Below are positions 44,181-56,039 of a stretch of 64,000 nucleotides of DNA, in pieces; within the stretch, counting starts at the first letter, position 1, and each line of letters opens with the position of its first letter. Made by a program: the position numbers and the translations under genes. The stretch is from Delphinus delphis (Eukaryota > Chordata > Mammalia > Artiodactyla > Delphinidae). Location of the stretch: positions 47,407,559 to 47,471,558 of the forward strand of contig NC_082686.1 of assembly GCF_949987515.2 (NCBI RefSeq), in the 5' to 3' direction. The notes beneath the pieces are model-generated. The model had not been told where the DNA came from. It ran no database searches and worked only from the letters and a program-made list of their open reading frames with translations.

Positions 44181-47100
44181 TGTACCCCTTATTTGCTTAT
44201 AGGCCCAGGGGCCAAGTTACCAAACTGGGGCTCCCAGTCATCCTCTGCGAAGAGCTGGCTTCTCACTTCCCTGCCATGAAGATCACTGCTGTCTGTGTGT
44301 GTCTGGGTAAGAGAGGGCAGGCTCCGGTGAAGGTAGCCTCTCTGCCCATCCCACCACCAGTCCTGCCAAGTTGCGGGGGGGCGCTGCATAGAAGCTGGCT
44401 CAGGCAGCTTCTGACCTTCTGGACTGGTTGGAGGCCCCTTCGCTGAATGGCCCACCCTGACCTTTGCCCAAAGCAAGAGACAGAAGACCAAGATGACATA
44501 GCTGTGGTCACACAAAGCCCGTTAACTACATCGGCTGTCTTTGTTTATTCAGGAACTCTGAACTTCTTTTTTTAACAAGAAATTTGAACCACATTTTGTT
44601 TGAGATATTCCAGAGAGATGTAGCAATGTAGTTTCCATTTTATAAACTTTTAAACAAAACTGTTAGCGGTTCACAACTTTGTTTAAAGAACAATGGCTTG
44701 GAGCAGAGGCCAGTCTTCTCAAGACCCAGAGGCCAGTGACTAAGGCAGAGAAGAATATAGTGCAGAGGTGGCTGACCAAGGCCTGCGTTGAGGGCCTCTT
44801 CCTACTTTTCAGGAATGGCAGTGAGTTTGGCCCTGTTGCTTTGGTGATTTACATCAATGCCCTCAGCTTGCTAACTCTCCTCAAGTGGAAGAGAAGTTCT
44901 GGAAAACTGAGAATGAAAACAATCATTTCTGTTATTTTTCCCTTACCTCAGAGACTGAGCCACCGTTTTTAGCATAGCTAGTTCACTGCCCAGCCTCTGG
45001 CATCCTTGGTTCTTCCCTTCCATGTTTTCTGCTTCTGTCAGCACTTCTCTCTGTCACAGCCAAAACCTCACCTGTGCTTTCACGCTAATATTTCTATTAA
45101 AATATCTGCCTTTACCCAACTTTTTCCTCATGAGATAATTTGTGTTTATAGGAAACCTCATTTATGAGTTTTTTTTTGCTATAATTGGCTATAGCGATTA
45201 CTCTTTTAGCCTTTTCTTGACATGTCCACAAGAACATTTAACAAGTATTGTTTAAGTCTCGTAAACATTCCTCTAAAAGTACACAAATATTTATGCCTAT
45301 ATCAATTTTTCTAGACTTTTTACAAAGCTGATTTAGTAGATAATGTATTCTCCAACCAAAGATTAAAATTGAAATAGCCCATAATTGGAGCTGACCAATA
45401 ATGTAGATTTGGGTTTGGCAACATTCAGTTTCCAAGTACATAAAACACATATGAATTACAGGAATTTAGTTTAGTAACATCCTTTTTTACATGTGTTTTT
45501 GAAAACTCAGTTTACCCTCCAGGAAGGCATTTCTTTTGGATCAATTGCAGTTTCTATTTAACTTCACAGCTTACAAGTAAGACTGTGAGTAAAATATTAA
45601 CAAATTCTGGGGCAAAGGGAATTCCAAGAAGACTCAGTAATCATTGAAAAGGGTAGTTAAAGAGCTGTATGATTAACCATTTTTAATGTAAAACAAAGCA
45701 TTTCTCATGTATCCTTTAAGCAATACTGACAAGGTATTTCCTGGAGGTTAATGATGGTCTGAGTTAATGGGCTGAGGGAAGGTCATTAATCCTTACACAG
45801 AGGTAGTTTGGAAAGTAGGAAAGAAAAACAACTGCTAGGTCAAGATGATACAATCCCAGGAGATGTTTCAGATTAGTTACCTTTGCAGAAGCCCATACTT
45901 AACTATTGTTCTCACCACTCACTTCTCCACAAACAAAACCCTTTTGAATCAGTGAGCTTCCTCTTCTTACTCTTTCTCACATAAAACTCATCTTGGAAGT
46001 CATTTGTTTTCACGTAGCTTCTTGCCATCAGACTCATTTATTGGTGTGAACAGAGTTGTGCTTGGGAGTCTAGAAACCAAGGCAGTCAGAATATACTTCC
46101 TATGGTTTCAATTAAATAACACATCTATGTGTGCTAGGCATAAGATATGCAGGAAATATGAAATTACTGTCAGTGATAGGCTGGGGTTAATGGAACAATC
46201 AGACCTAAACACCTCCTCAGTAAATCAGAAGAGACTGATTCATCATAAGGACACAGAAACAAGTCGGGACAGTCAGGATACCATTACAAGCAGAAGTGCA
46301 TGCTTCCAGACTGCAGATACCACCAGAGGTGTACACTTGATGATGTCTGACTTTGTGGAATCTCATTCCTCCTCCAGGCCAGTCTAGGCTGCACCCATTC
46401 TACAAATCTGCTAATCTGGATCTGTTTCAACAATCCTCCCATCTGGACAGATTTATTAATCTCAGGATTAAGCAAGGTACAGTAGGACCTCTGGGGCAAG
46501 GACTCTGGTGGAGATAGTGAGAAACAGTGGCAGAGGATCTAGAGCTACCTGGTGGAGGATTGTTCCAAGAAGCCCTACTTTGGCTTTTTACCCAAAGAAC
46601 AGTTGAGACCTAGAGAATGATCACTTAGTTAAAAAAAAAAAAAAGGTCTGCCTTCATGCATGGGCATCATCTTCTGTAACTGTGTGTCCTTGTGAGAGTT
46701 TTAGATTCAGAAGCTTGTACCCTACCCTGTGCTAGGGCATGTTGCTCACCTTCCTGCTAGGAATGCAAACTCCCTTTGGAATCCTTTAGATGAGTTAAAT
46801 GCCATCTGATTCACTCAAGTGGTGTTTGACTGGCTGTTCCACTAATCCCAGGCTTATACTCTGATCCCTATAGTATGTTTTCACATTTTTGGAAATTTTA
46901 AAATACCAGAGGTTATTTTGCTGTTTAAAAAAAACTGCTGAAAATTAATAAGATAGCAGAAATATGCTAAAGGAAACACCAAGGAAAATGTTTTCTGGTC
47001 ACTAGGGCAATGGATTGAAATGCAAAAGCCCCACTAAAATGGTGACGGGCATTTTGCCACTAACGTGTATCTGATCTAACCCTGAAAGCATTAAGTTCTT

Positions 47101-48404
47101 ACAGATTTTGTGACAGAGCCGAGAGAAGTAAATTTGTAGCTACCAGTTCACACTGAACTACTGTTTTAGTGCTGCAAGTACAGGTGAAAATCTTTATTTT
47201 CTTCCATACTGCTTAAAAAAAAATTCCTTGTTTATATACAGATTAGTTCCACTAGACCTAGCGGAACTTTTTGAGTTCTTTTCTCAACTGAAATTGCCTT
47301 TTACAAATGAACTATCCAGATGTGGATGGGAACATAATAATAGAATTACGTGCTGAAATAACTTAGATTATTTTGGTCATGATTGCAGTTTTATGATGCC
47401 ATCTGGGGAAATTACTAAGTGCATGTGAATTTGAGGTAAACTAAAGTTTTTCTCCCTTCAGTAGGCATTATGGCCTCTTTTGGCACTTTTTTGTTATTGG
47501 AATTTACTGGTTACTTTGCTTACTTTAATAGTGATGGATCCACAACTCTGTCATGGTTTGAACTGGAGCTTTCCTTCCACACAATTGGCAGGTATTAATG
47601 CATCAGGACAGTCTGTCTGAAACCTGACCTAACCACTTAACAGTAAAATAGTAAAACTTGCTATTTTGTGTGTACAAATGCTGTCTTTCCAAATTAGGAA
47701 AGAAGATATAAAACCCTGTGGAAGTGCCTTGTTTTAAAAGGAGGAATTTAATGCTCTACCATTAACATTCTCCCAAGGTACTGTTACATAAATAATTACT
47801 GGTACACAGGAAGAGTCATTTCCCATTCTGGAATATTTTGCACACATTAGGAATTTCATTGTCTCCTCAAAATCCTTTGTGCTGTGGGCCCATAAATTAT
47901 CATATTTTGATGGAACTTCCATTACACGATCTAAATTTTATGGGAGGAGAGAGCAAAAGAATTGCAAAAAAAAGAATAATAGTGACTTGCTTATGGCTAG
48001 AGAATCTCAAGGAAGGGAAAAGGATATTCCTACTTAATTTAACATAGGTCAAAGAAATTTGTGGTTTACCTTTAATAATCAACTTTCTGGAGTTTTTTTA
48101 ATGCCAAAACCACAAAATTTGGCATTTTAAACTCACACCTGTCTGGGGGCATATAGTGTCTAAAGCAGTGGTTCTTAGGGTCCCAAAGAAAAGACATCAT
48201 TCAAATGCCAGTTCCCTTGGTTTCTAGGTGACATTTCTAGCCCAAGACTTCTTAATTTGGTCCAAGGGATCCAAATTTTGTGTCTGTGTGTATCCTGGGT
48301 CTTGTAACATTTATCAGCTTCTCAGAAAGACCTGACATACCACACTTTCAAGACTGAATTTTGTTAGACCCAATCTATAACACCATGGTGGGAGTTTTCT
48401 GTAT
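44181..48404. other. 4.2 kb unique sequence, no gene recognised
   Basis: Contains a 127-codon open frame (46004-46387) with no recognised domain or splice context and an A run at 46631-46644. I cannot assign any repeat with confidence. Confidence 0.4.
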
Positions 48405-48647
48405 TATTAATAATGATGATAATATCTCCTGATTACTGAGCACTTATTATTTGCCACTAACTGTACTTAACCTTTTATATTTCTCATTTATTGTTCCTCA
48501 AAACGCAAGTACAATTATTATCTCCATTTTATGACTGAGGAAACTTAAACTTTGAGAGGTTAAGTAACTTTTTGAAGACCACACAGAATTAGAATTAAAA
48601 CCCATGATGCCACCTGGAAAAATCCATGCTCCTAAGCATTATGCATT
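48405..48647 (-). mobile_element. MIR SINE, near full length
   Basis: 'ctgattactgagcacttatt', 'tatctccattttatgactga', 'ggaaacttaaactttgagag', 'gttaagtaactttttgaaga' and 'ccatgctcctaagcattatg' follow the MIR minus-strand order. Confidence 0.92.
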
Positions 48648-48740
48648 ATGATAATGAGTACATCCATTTACTGGTTTAGTACTAACTGGGATTTTGTTTG
48701 ATATTGATATACTCAGAGAGCCCTTACTCTGTTCTAGTGG
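48648..48740 (+). repeat. Local duplication, copy 1
   Basis: This 93-bp segment recurs at 49355-49463 in the same orientation. The shared core 'ctaactgggattttgtttga' and the end 'tctgttctagtgg' are identical, with scattered substitutions elsewhere. I recognise no repeat family. Confidence 0.9.
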
Positions 48741-49184
48741 TTCAGCATGACTCCTTATCTAGATGTTACTATATAATTCTGAGATCAAAATTGGGTTGCC
48801 TGGCATTTGCTTGTTACAAAAATAAGTAAACAAATGGACAAGTATATGCTCCTTCCAAATATGGCCTGAGTCATCTTCTTTTGTGATACCCTCCCATATT
48901 GAGTATGGGCTGTGGTGGGGCGGCAGTGGTGCCTGTTGGTTTTGACAGACATTGAACATGCAATAATGTCTCTGTTACTAAAATCAGCTTATATTCCCTT
49001 GTAATTGTATATTTATCAGGCAACTATGTATATTTGGAGGCAGCTACTTGAAGTTTTCTGCGTGGGTTTTTGCCTGGTGGCCTTTTACATTAGACAGTGC
49101 AATTTTGATAGGCATTGTTACACAAGAGTAGAGAGTTGAATTTCTGTAGGTTGATCATTTTTAACTATCTCAGAAAAACAGGCA
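48741..49184. other. Unique sequence between the duplicated copies
   Basis: Nothing recognised. Confidence 0.5.
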
Positions 49185-49300
49185 TATTTCTCTGCCACTA
49201 ACTAGTTCTAAGACCTCGGGAAAACTTCCTCAGGCTTCAATTCTTCATCTGTGAAATGAGAGGAGCAGACCATATCAGTTATTTTCTAAGGATTCTTTTT
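49185..49300 (+). mobile_element. MIR SINE fragment
   Basis: 'ctagttctaagacctcggga', 'aacttcctcaggcttcaatt' and 'cttcatctgtgaaatgagag' follow MIR in sense order. Confidence 0.7.
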
Positions 49301-49354
49301 CCTTTGTTTATTTTAGTACCCTAAAATTTCTTTATTTTTTTTCACTGAAAATCT

Positions 49355-49463
49355 ATGATAATGAATACATCCATTTAGTGGTTTAGTTCTAACTGGGATT
49401 TTGTTTGATATTGGTATATTCGGTTCAGACAGCCCTTATTCTGTTCTTACTCTGTTCTAGTGG
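49355..49463 (+). repeat. Local duplication, copy 2
   Basis: Second copy of the 48648-48740 segment. It carries an extra short 'ttctgttcttac' partial duplication before the common end, making it 109 bp. Confidence 0.9.
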
Positions 49464-49883
49464 ATCGGCAGACTTGTATGCTTTGTGCACTATTTCCCCT
49501 TGAATTTGTGTGAGCACATATATGTTGCCCTTGTAAAATCTTAAACAAAAGATATAACTATGGAATACCTGAATAATCTTGGAGTCTTGGTTTTGGTTGT
49601 TTTCCTGGGAAGCTGGGCCAATTCATTGGGAAACTTGAACTTCCCAAGCTTCCAGATGACACTTTGTTATTGTGCCTTCAGGTCTCCTCTTGTGTTAGGA
49701 AGGGTGAAACTCCATAAACAGATGAATCTTGTGACCAAACTTCTCCCCCCATCTCCCTAAACAAAGAGTCTGCCATGTATACAGCGCACCAGACTGAGAA
49801 TTGGGGCACTTGGTTTCTATACCCCAGTCCTCTACAGCAATAAGCCTCTATAATTGGATCATTTCAGGTATGTGTTCTCCATT
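49464..49883. other. Unique sequence
   Basis: Nothing recognised. Confidence 0.5.
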
Positions 49884-50003
49884 TAGGGTGATCCACTACC
49901 CTGATTTTCCCAGGACAGTCCTGATTTTAGCACTGAAAGTCCTGAAGCCTGGGAAATCCCTCAGTCCCAGGTGCACCTGGACAATTGGTTACCATACCTC
50001 CTT
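49884..50003. mobile_element. Probable non-autonomous DNA transposon relic
   Basis: 'agggtgatccactaccctga' on the left and 'ggttaccatacct' on the right look like decayed inverted ends. The centre repeats 'cccaggacagtcctgatttt' and 'gggaaatccctcagtcccag'. It resembles a family with 'cctgggactgtccc...gggtgaccacc', but I cannot name it. Confidence 0.35.
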
Positions 50004-50923
50004 TATTTTTCCAGAGCTGGATCCAAGCAGCAGATTCCAGCACTTCTGCTTTGTTGAATCTCCTGAAGAGTACAAATGTATCTTTTAAACTAAGAGATTG
50101 AGCAACTCTGGTTCAGATTCATAGATATGTGGTGGACCATTAGAGATACAGAATTTCAACAGACCAAGGAAGACCTGTATAAATTTTAGAGGAATTTACA
50201 GATACTTAGCTTAAAAGATTTTTAAAAGAAAGAATTTTTTGTTTTATGTTGCCTTCATTCTTGTTTCAACTCTATCTCTTCAGGGAGGGTGGTGAGGTAT
50301 CTTAGAGGATACCTTTCTCTGATTGTCAAAGTTCAAGTGGTAAATCACCATTTGCTATCATCAGGCAATCCTAAATGTCCCTAATATACAAAGATGTCCT
50401 TGTCAGCAATATTCCAAGCATAATAAGTAGAATATAGGGTTAGATTAATGGGCACTAGCACAAATAGTTATGTATTATCCTGAGTCTAGCCAAATGATTT
50501 TATTTATTCTTTCATACTTTTAGCCAAAATTTCCCAAATAAGAATTGTGATGGGAAATATTAGTGATTTTTTTAAAAATCCAAGTTCTAAATTCTTTTAA
50601 TTTTATTTAAGAAACAAGTCTCCATCTCGATTCCATGATTTTTCTCCCCAATATGAAGTTATTTTTGCACTGGTTGGGGGGAAATACACTAATAAGTTTT
50701 TAAATTCTGAACTACTAACTGCATCTGCTTAGGATCTAAAACTGAAATGGAAAACACAAGGCTCAACCCCACATGCTCCCTGATCAAATGCAAAGGTTCT
50801 TAAAATAGCTACGTGTGAAGATGTTTGGAGCAGCTGAAAACTAAGGAGCTGGTGTCCCAGTCACAACCTGGCAGTTTAATACCATGGCTCAGAGGCAGCT
50901 GCCTCTGTCTCTTTCTGTTTCAG
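50004..50923. other. Unique sequence
   Basis: No gene recognised. Ends at the polypyrimidine tract of the possible exon at 50924. Confidence 0.45.
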
Positions 50924-51160
50924 GGCCTGGGGCAGCAGCTCCTCGAAGAAGCGCAGAAGCAGCCTCTGCTTTATCCACACTCCTATCCTCCCCTGAATTC
51001 TACTTTCCTAGTCAAAGGATCGACCCTAAATCTATCAGGGAGATCTAAGACATTCTTTCCAAGCCGTGAGAGAAAAGTAGCTAAAAGCCCACAAACAATT
51101 ACCATAAACCTTAAATAGGCACAAAACAAATTCCAGGAAAAAATGTAAGGAAGAAATAAA
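50924..51160 (+). other. Possible terminal exon
   Basis: A strong acceptor ('ctgtctctttctgtttcag', AG at 50922-50923) is followed by a relatively GC-rich start. In phase 0 the frame is open for 64 codons (peptide begins 'GLGQQLLEEAQKQP') to TAG at 51116-51118. AATAAA follows at 51155-51160, 37 nt after the stop. The other two frames close at about 50994 and 51047. No homologue is recognised and no upstream exon can be placed, so this may be chance. Confidence 0.25.
51155..51160 (+). promoter_or_regulatory. Candidate poly(A) signal AATAAA
   Basis: Canonical hexamer 37 nt after the stop of the possible terminal exon, with a 12-bp perfect hairpin 15 nt further on. AATAAA is frequent in AT-rich DNA, so it matters only if the exon is real. 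Confidence 0.25.
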
Positions 51161-51174
51161 GTGCATTCGATCGA

Positions 51175-51209
51175 TCATAGCTAGTAGTAACAGACAGTAC
51201 TAGCTATGA
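51175..51209. repeat. Perfect 12-bp inverted repeat, 11-nt loop
   Basis: TCATAGCTAGTA (51175-51186) and TACTAGCTATGA (51198-51209) are exact reverse complements. No known transposon surrounds them. Confidence 0.97.
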
Positions 51210-51929
51210 GTGGCGCCCATACACTGTTACCTTCAGTATCTCAGTTGCCAGCAGATCAGTTTACTCTCTTAAAATCCACCAGGAAGACCTTCTTCACTCA
51301 CTCAAGACTGGTCTGTTCAGCTCTGCCTATCTTGATATAGCTCTCAGTTAACTGATATATCTCAGTTGGTATAGCTCTCAGGTTACCATTTTCCCCCATA
51401 TAAAATTTTTTCCTGTGATATTTTCTCTTACCCATGATAAACTGCTTCTCTCAAGGGCCCACTTATGCTTCCAGCCCAGCAGGATCTGGGCTGGGTGGGC
51501 AATTGGTCTAATCTGATTTGACAGCTTTTTATGTTGCCAGGCTTTTGGTACTAACCAGCAGTTTAAAATTCCATTTGCATTCACATATAGGTGAGTATAC
51601 TATTATACTATCCCGTTCCCTTCCTAAAAAGAAGAAAAAAGCAGTAGCTTATATCTCTTTTAGAAACTAAACTGATATTTTTGAGGGCCAGAGGAAAGAA
51701 CTGTAGGATGAGTATGTAGAAGGGAACAGAGGCAGGAAGAGGATAGGGTGTGGGGAGGCCTGAAACTCTCCTAGCGTCAGTTCCCAGTTGGCTGCTCCCA
51801 CCTCCAAACAGTAGTCCGAACTGTGAGTACTTACGTTGAAAACTCAGAATTTTTCTAGTCCTTCATTTGAGAAATTACTTAATGAGACTGTGCATTAGAG
51901 AGAACATTAGCTGGGCTGATCCCTTAAAG
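51210..51929. other. Unique sequence
   Basis: No gene recognised. 51330-51385 contains imperfect repeats of 'gatatagctctcagttaact' type. Confidence 0.5.
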
Positions 51930-52085
51930 GTCTAAAACTTAGTTTTTCCATCTTCTGAACAGGGAATAATACCTGCCTTTCCTATCACGCCAGGTCACCT
52001 TAGGATCAAGTGAGTGACGGATATTCGAATTCTGTAAACAATGTAGGACACCTCCTAGGTGTAAAACGACACTGTTGTTAAGATT
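51930..52085 (+). mobile_element. MIR SINE fragment
   Basis: 'agtttttccatcttctgaac', 'agggaataatacctgccttt' and 'ggatcaagtgagtgacggat' match the MIR 3' half in sense order. Confidence 0.65.
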
Positions 52086-52589
52086 GATGCCATTATACAA
52101 AGTTTCCGCAACCAAGATGAGAAACACAGTATTCTGCTCTTTTAGTTGTAGCCTCCGGTCAGACAGATTAGACAGAAACATCTTGAACTTCCGTCAGATT
52201 TGAGACCCAGATAGCTATGAGGCTATAATACGAATTTTGCTCTAATGTCCTCCTTAGGGACTTCTTATCCAACCCAATTCTGAAGGAGCAAACTATCAGT
52301 ATGTGAGCCTATTGCCTGACATCTGTATTTAGAACAGAAATGTCAACATCCCTCAAAGAAGACTCAAATATTTGCACTAAAATGTATATTCCAATCCGAT
52401 TATTTGGTCCCTGGAATTGTCCCCCTATCTTGCAGACACTAAATAAACTATTTTAAGTAGGAAAAAAAGTTTTCTGGTTTTTTAATTAGAAATAAAGTTG
52501 AAAATACCATGGTAAACAACATGAACATTATAAAGGTTCAAATCACTAATAATCAGCCCTTTCGTGAAGATTTCTACACTCAGAGCATG
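52086..52589. other. AT-rich unique sequence
   Basis: Nothing recognised. Confidence 0.5.
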
Positions 52590-52685
52590 TAGAAACCACG
52601 TTAGCCCCACTCACTGCTGTATCCCCGGTAACCCAGCACGTAGTAGGCACTCTAAGCGTTTGTTGAATGAATGAATAAATGAGCA
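52590..52685 (+). mobile_element. L2 LINE 3'-end fragment
   Basis: 'actgctgtatccccggtaac', 'ccagcacgtagtaggcactc' and 'gtttgttgaatgaatgaata' are the L2 terminus in sense orientation. Confidence 0.88.
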
Positions 52686-53423
52686 AACTAATTAAGCCCT
52701 TTTACTATAGAAGTGTTCTACCTAATTATAATGAAACAAAAAAAAGTTATTCTATGCTCAGTATGAATGGCTATTAAATGCTGGTGGCCACTAGTTCTGT
52801 CCTAAGGCATTTTTTTCTTTAAATATTTTTTAATGTAACATACTGAAGAGGCGAGGCATGTATTTCAGTAGTAATGAAAATTTTCCTTTACGTTAAGACA
52901 AGGAATAACATGAACTCTATTCTGAAGAATACAGGGCCCTTTACTTTTGTTTTTCCCTATTCCTGGACCTGCCAAACTCTTGGCACATTGCAACGTCTGT
53001 CTCATACAATAGGCAAATGGATCATCATTTTGAAGCCAAAGTAAAGTATCTCCATCTCCAATGACAATGCCACTACCTGAGATCAATTCTTGGCTAACAA
53101 ATTTTTTACTTCAATAACAAAAAAGTTTAAGCAAAAAAGACAACGACATATGAACTTTAACAGAAGCTAAACTCTTTTTTAAAAATTTTTTTGCACTTCT
53201 TTGCTTATAATCAATACTTTCCTTCATCGCAGAATTTTTACAGAATATTTTTGCATTGATTATCATAAGAACCCAAACTCTACATTGCTTTGGGAAATTA
53301 CCTGAAAAACTCTTCCAAGAGTAGACCTGTCTTAATTGCCCTACATATTTGTCTTAAAGAAGTAGAAATAGCCCATGAATATTATTACTGCTATTTTTCA
53401 ATAGCAAAGAGCTCTTGAAGTGT
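52686..53423. other. AT-rich unique sequence
   Basis: Nothing recognised. Confidence 0.5.
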
Positions 53424-53438
53424 CTATGCTGATTTTTA

Positions 53439-53704
53439 CTTTTGGCTGGGTTGGGTCTTCGTTTCTGTGCAAGGGCTTTCTCTAGTTGTGGCAAGTGGGG
53501 GCCACTCTTCATCGCGGTGCACGGGCCTCTCACTATCGCGGCCTCTCTTGTTGCGGAGCACAGGCTCTAGATGCGCAGGCTCAGTAGTTGTGGCTCACGG
53601 GCTTAGTTACTCCGCGGCATGTGGGATCTTCCCAGACCAGGGCTCGAACCCGTGTCCCCTGCATTGGCAGGCAGATTCTCAACCACTGTGCCACCATGGA
53701 AGCC
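53439..53704 (-). mobile_element. CHR SINE (long CHR-1-like) with exact 15-bp TSD
   Basis: Runs 'cttttggctgggttgggtct', 'cgcggtgcacgggcctctca', 'gttgcggagcacaggctcta' and 'cagggctcgaacccgtgtcc' to 'ccactgtgccaccatggaag', the reverse complement of a CHR SINE. TSD CTATGCTGATTTTTA is identical at 53424-53438 and 53705-53719, so both ends are certain. It combines the T-rich CHR-1-like distal part with a CHR-2-like tRNA head. Confidence 0.97.
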
Positions 53705-53719
53705 CTATGCTGATTTTTA

Positions 53720-55039
53720 ATTAAGTATAATGTGAGTTTCATAATAGCATCAACTGATAACTGTAGAGATATATTTACCTGGAATATTTGGTTTTGAGGG
53801 ATAGAAGATTGATATATTGGAACGTGGCATCATAGGAAAAGCATTTTTAGCTGCAGCTAGAAGAACATTGCCATAGTCTGGAAGAGTTCTCTCCACACTA
53901 CCCCCTGCTCTCCCTTATTACAAACCTAATACACACGTGAAACATGGTGAATGTAGCTAAGCAGTATATGTATTGCTTTTCTTGCAGTTCTTCCTGAGAC
54001 TTGCATAGATATTGAAGATATGTGATCATCAGTTGATATGTGATTGAATATGTCACAAGAAATTTAGCTGAACACATATCTCTCTTGAATGGGGATCTAC
54101 TCAAAGCTATGCATTCACCCTAAACATTGACTAATACTCCCACTGAGCAAGTACAGCAAGCAGAACTTTCTCTGGTATCATTTGGCAGCAATCTGGCATT
54201 ATTTCCCATTGACACTGAGATTTGTTGTGCCATAGATATCCAATCATGTTCTTTGGGGTTATAGGTGTCTTCCAAGACCTTCCAAAACCCTACCTCAAAA
54301 ATGTGCTTCTGTTTTCTGGCCCTCATTCATCAAATCTTAGCATCAAAGAAACATGAACAAAAGTAAAGAAAAAAGAATACTTCTAGTTGCCATTTTAAGA
54401 TGCTGGTTTCTTCTGTCTTTCCATGAAAAGAGAATTCCTCCTCTCCCGTCTAGCCTATCCAGTATACTTCTCCATTGTTATCACATTTTTGATGATTTTG
54501 AAAGTATGTATTAATCATTTACATCAGTTTACAAAATCAAGCTATTAACAAGGAAAGTCATTTGCCCAAACCATTTTTTAAAAATTTTTGACCAGTTATC
54601 TTACTCTAAAGAGGATAACAATTTAAGATTTTATTTTGGTCTTCTTTCGTACCTACCAGTTTATCAAAACATACCTACTGTCAGGATAGTTCCTCTATTT
54701 TGCAAGCAGCTGTTACTCATATTAGCCTAAAAGTCATCATCCTTCATAAGCCCTTAATCACACCTGAGATTTACTCTATTCCTTTGCATAATGCCCAGAA
54801 GCTCTTGCTTCTGGAGAGCAGTGTTGGCAGTTCCTGTTTGTTGGATAACACAGAAACATCCCCAAAGCTGCTTCTCAGTAGCAATAGGGACACTTACCTT
54901 ACCGTGCAGGTGCCTTTGCTTGATCACACCCAGTGGTCCTCTCTTCTCATCCCCACCAAAATCCAACAGTGGCATCCAGGGACCAACAACGTTTTCTTCT
55001 TTTTTTTTTTTGGACACCCTCTCAGTTTTTGTTTTGCAG
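53720..55039. other. Unique sequence
   Basis: No gene recognised. Overlapping plus- and minus-strand open frames of 129-158 codons at 54700-55230 are compatible with chance. Confidence 0.45.
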
Positions 55040-55097
55040 GCTTCAAAGCCACGGAGAGCTTGCCACCAGGGGCCACTGAGAGTTCCACAGAGGAGAG
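55040..55097 (+). other. Possible small internal exon
   Basis: The acceptor 'ctcagtttttgttttgcag' (AG to 55039) and donor 'aggagag|gtagtg' (GT at 55098) bound 58 nt of higher GC. One frame (phase 1) is open, giving Ser/Thr/Glu-rich 'FKATESLPPGATESSTEE'. The same frame stops at TAG 55099-55101 if unspliced. No homologue recognised. Confidence 0.2.
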
Positions 55098-56039
55098 GTA
55101 GTGGGGAGCCCAACACTGACTGGGCCCAAACACTAAATATAACCCTCCTCCCTCTCCGGGCAGTGTCCTTCATACTCTGAAGACAGGCGACCTTGCAGGA
55201 TCCCTCACCCCACAGCTTGCCAGTCTCCACGGAAGAAAGGGTCTAACCGTACTGAGCTGCAGGATGAGGCGACCCAAAAGCCAGAAGCCATCTGCCCAGA
55301 GCAGACAAGTAGAGGCAGGTATAGGCTCCATGAGTGTGTCTGTGTGTATGTGTTTGTGTGTATGTTGGCATGCCTGTGCCCAGCAGCTGCTCTCCAGATT
55401 AGGAGACAGCACTCTTTGGCAGGCAACTCTGAAACTACCCTCTTGGATAATATCAAATTCATGTGCACGTCTTGGCCGAGAGAAGAAACCTCCCAGGCAC
55501 AACCTGGTTCACCTTCTCTGCCTTGTCACTGCCCCAGATACACGGTGAACCACAAACAAACAGCAGTGCCAGCATCTTAAGAACAGATGCCGCAGTGGAC
55601 ATTAGACTGCACCTCATTTTGTACCCTGCAGCCAAGAACAGATGCAAGCTTCCTTCAAGGTTTAAGTAACAAGGGCATGCCCTCTTCTTTGACAGTCATC
55701 CCAAGGCACTGCAGAAATTCGCTATTATTAACGCTGTGTTGAACTTTAACTTGAATGCCTGCCTGTTCCACTTAGTGTCACATGAGACATGGGTGCAAAG
55801 TGCTGAGGAAACTTCAGAGCAACATTCAAATGTATGATAGTATTTATTATGATTATTGAACATTTTTGTTTTATATTATTCAGGTGTTAAGAAAAATCTC
55901 ATACTTTACATTACTAAAATTTGAAGAATCTAATTTTCTCTAAGTGGTATCAGTTATTCTGATTGGAGGGGGAGGGGCAGGAGGAAGGAGCGTGTTCATT
56001 TCTTCAGCAAGTTATGTACTGCCTCACCAGTTAGGTATC
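55098..56039. other. Moderately GC-rich unique sequence
   Basis: A GT-rich patch lies at 55336-55372. No gene recognised, although the 55100-55680 block is richer in GC than its surroundings. Confidence 0.45.

Noticed and set aside
46004..46387. 127-codon plus-strand open frame
   Set aside because: No recognised domain, no upstream promoter-like or splice features, and the length is compatible with chance. Left as unassigned sequence.
48165..48340. 'cagtggttctta' resembling a hAT terminus
   Set aside because: No matching right terminus and no internal similarity to MER5 or MER20 could be followed.
53780..53850. Minus-strand segment bounded by CTGCAG acceptor-like and GTAAAT donor-like sites
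   Set aside because: One frame is open, but composition is AT-rich like the background and such signals are frequent by chance.
54754..55230. 158-codon minus-strand open frame, the longest in the window
   Set aside because: No domain and no splice or start context, and it overlaps equally long plus-strand frames, so the long opening reflects base composition.
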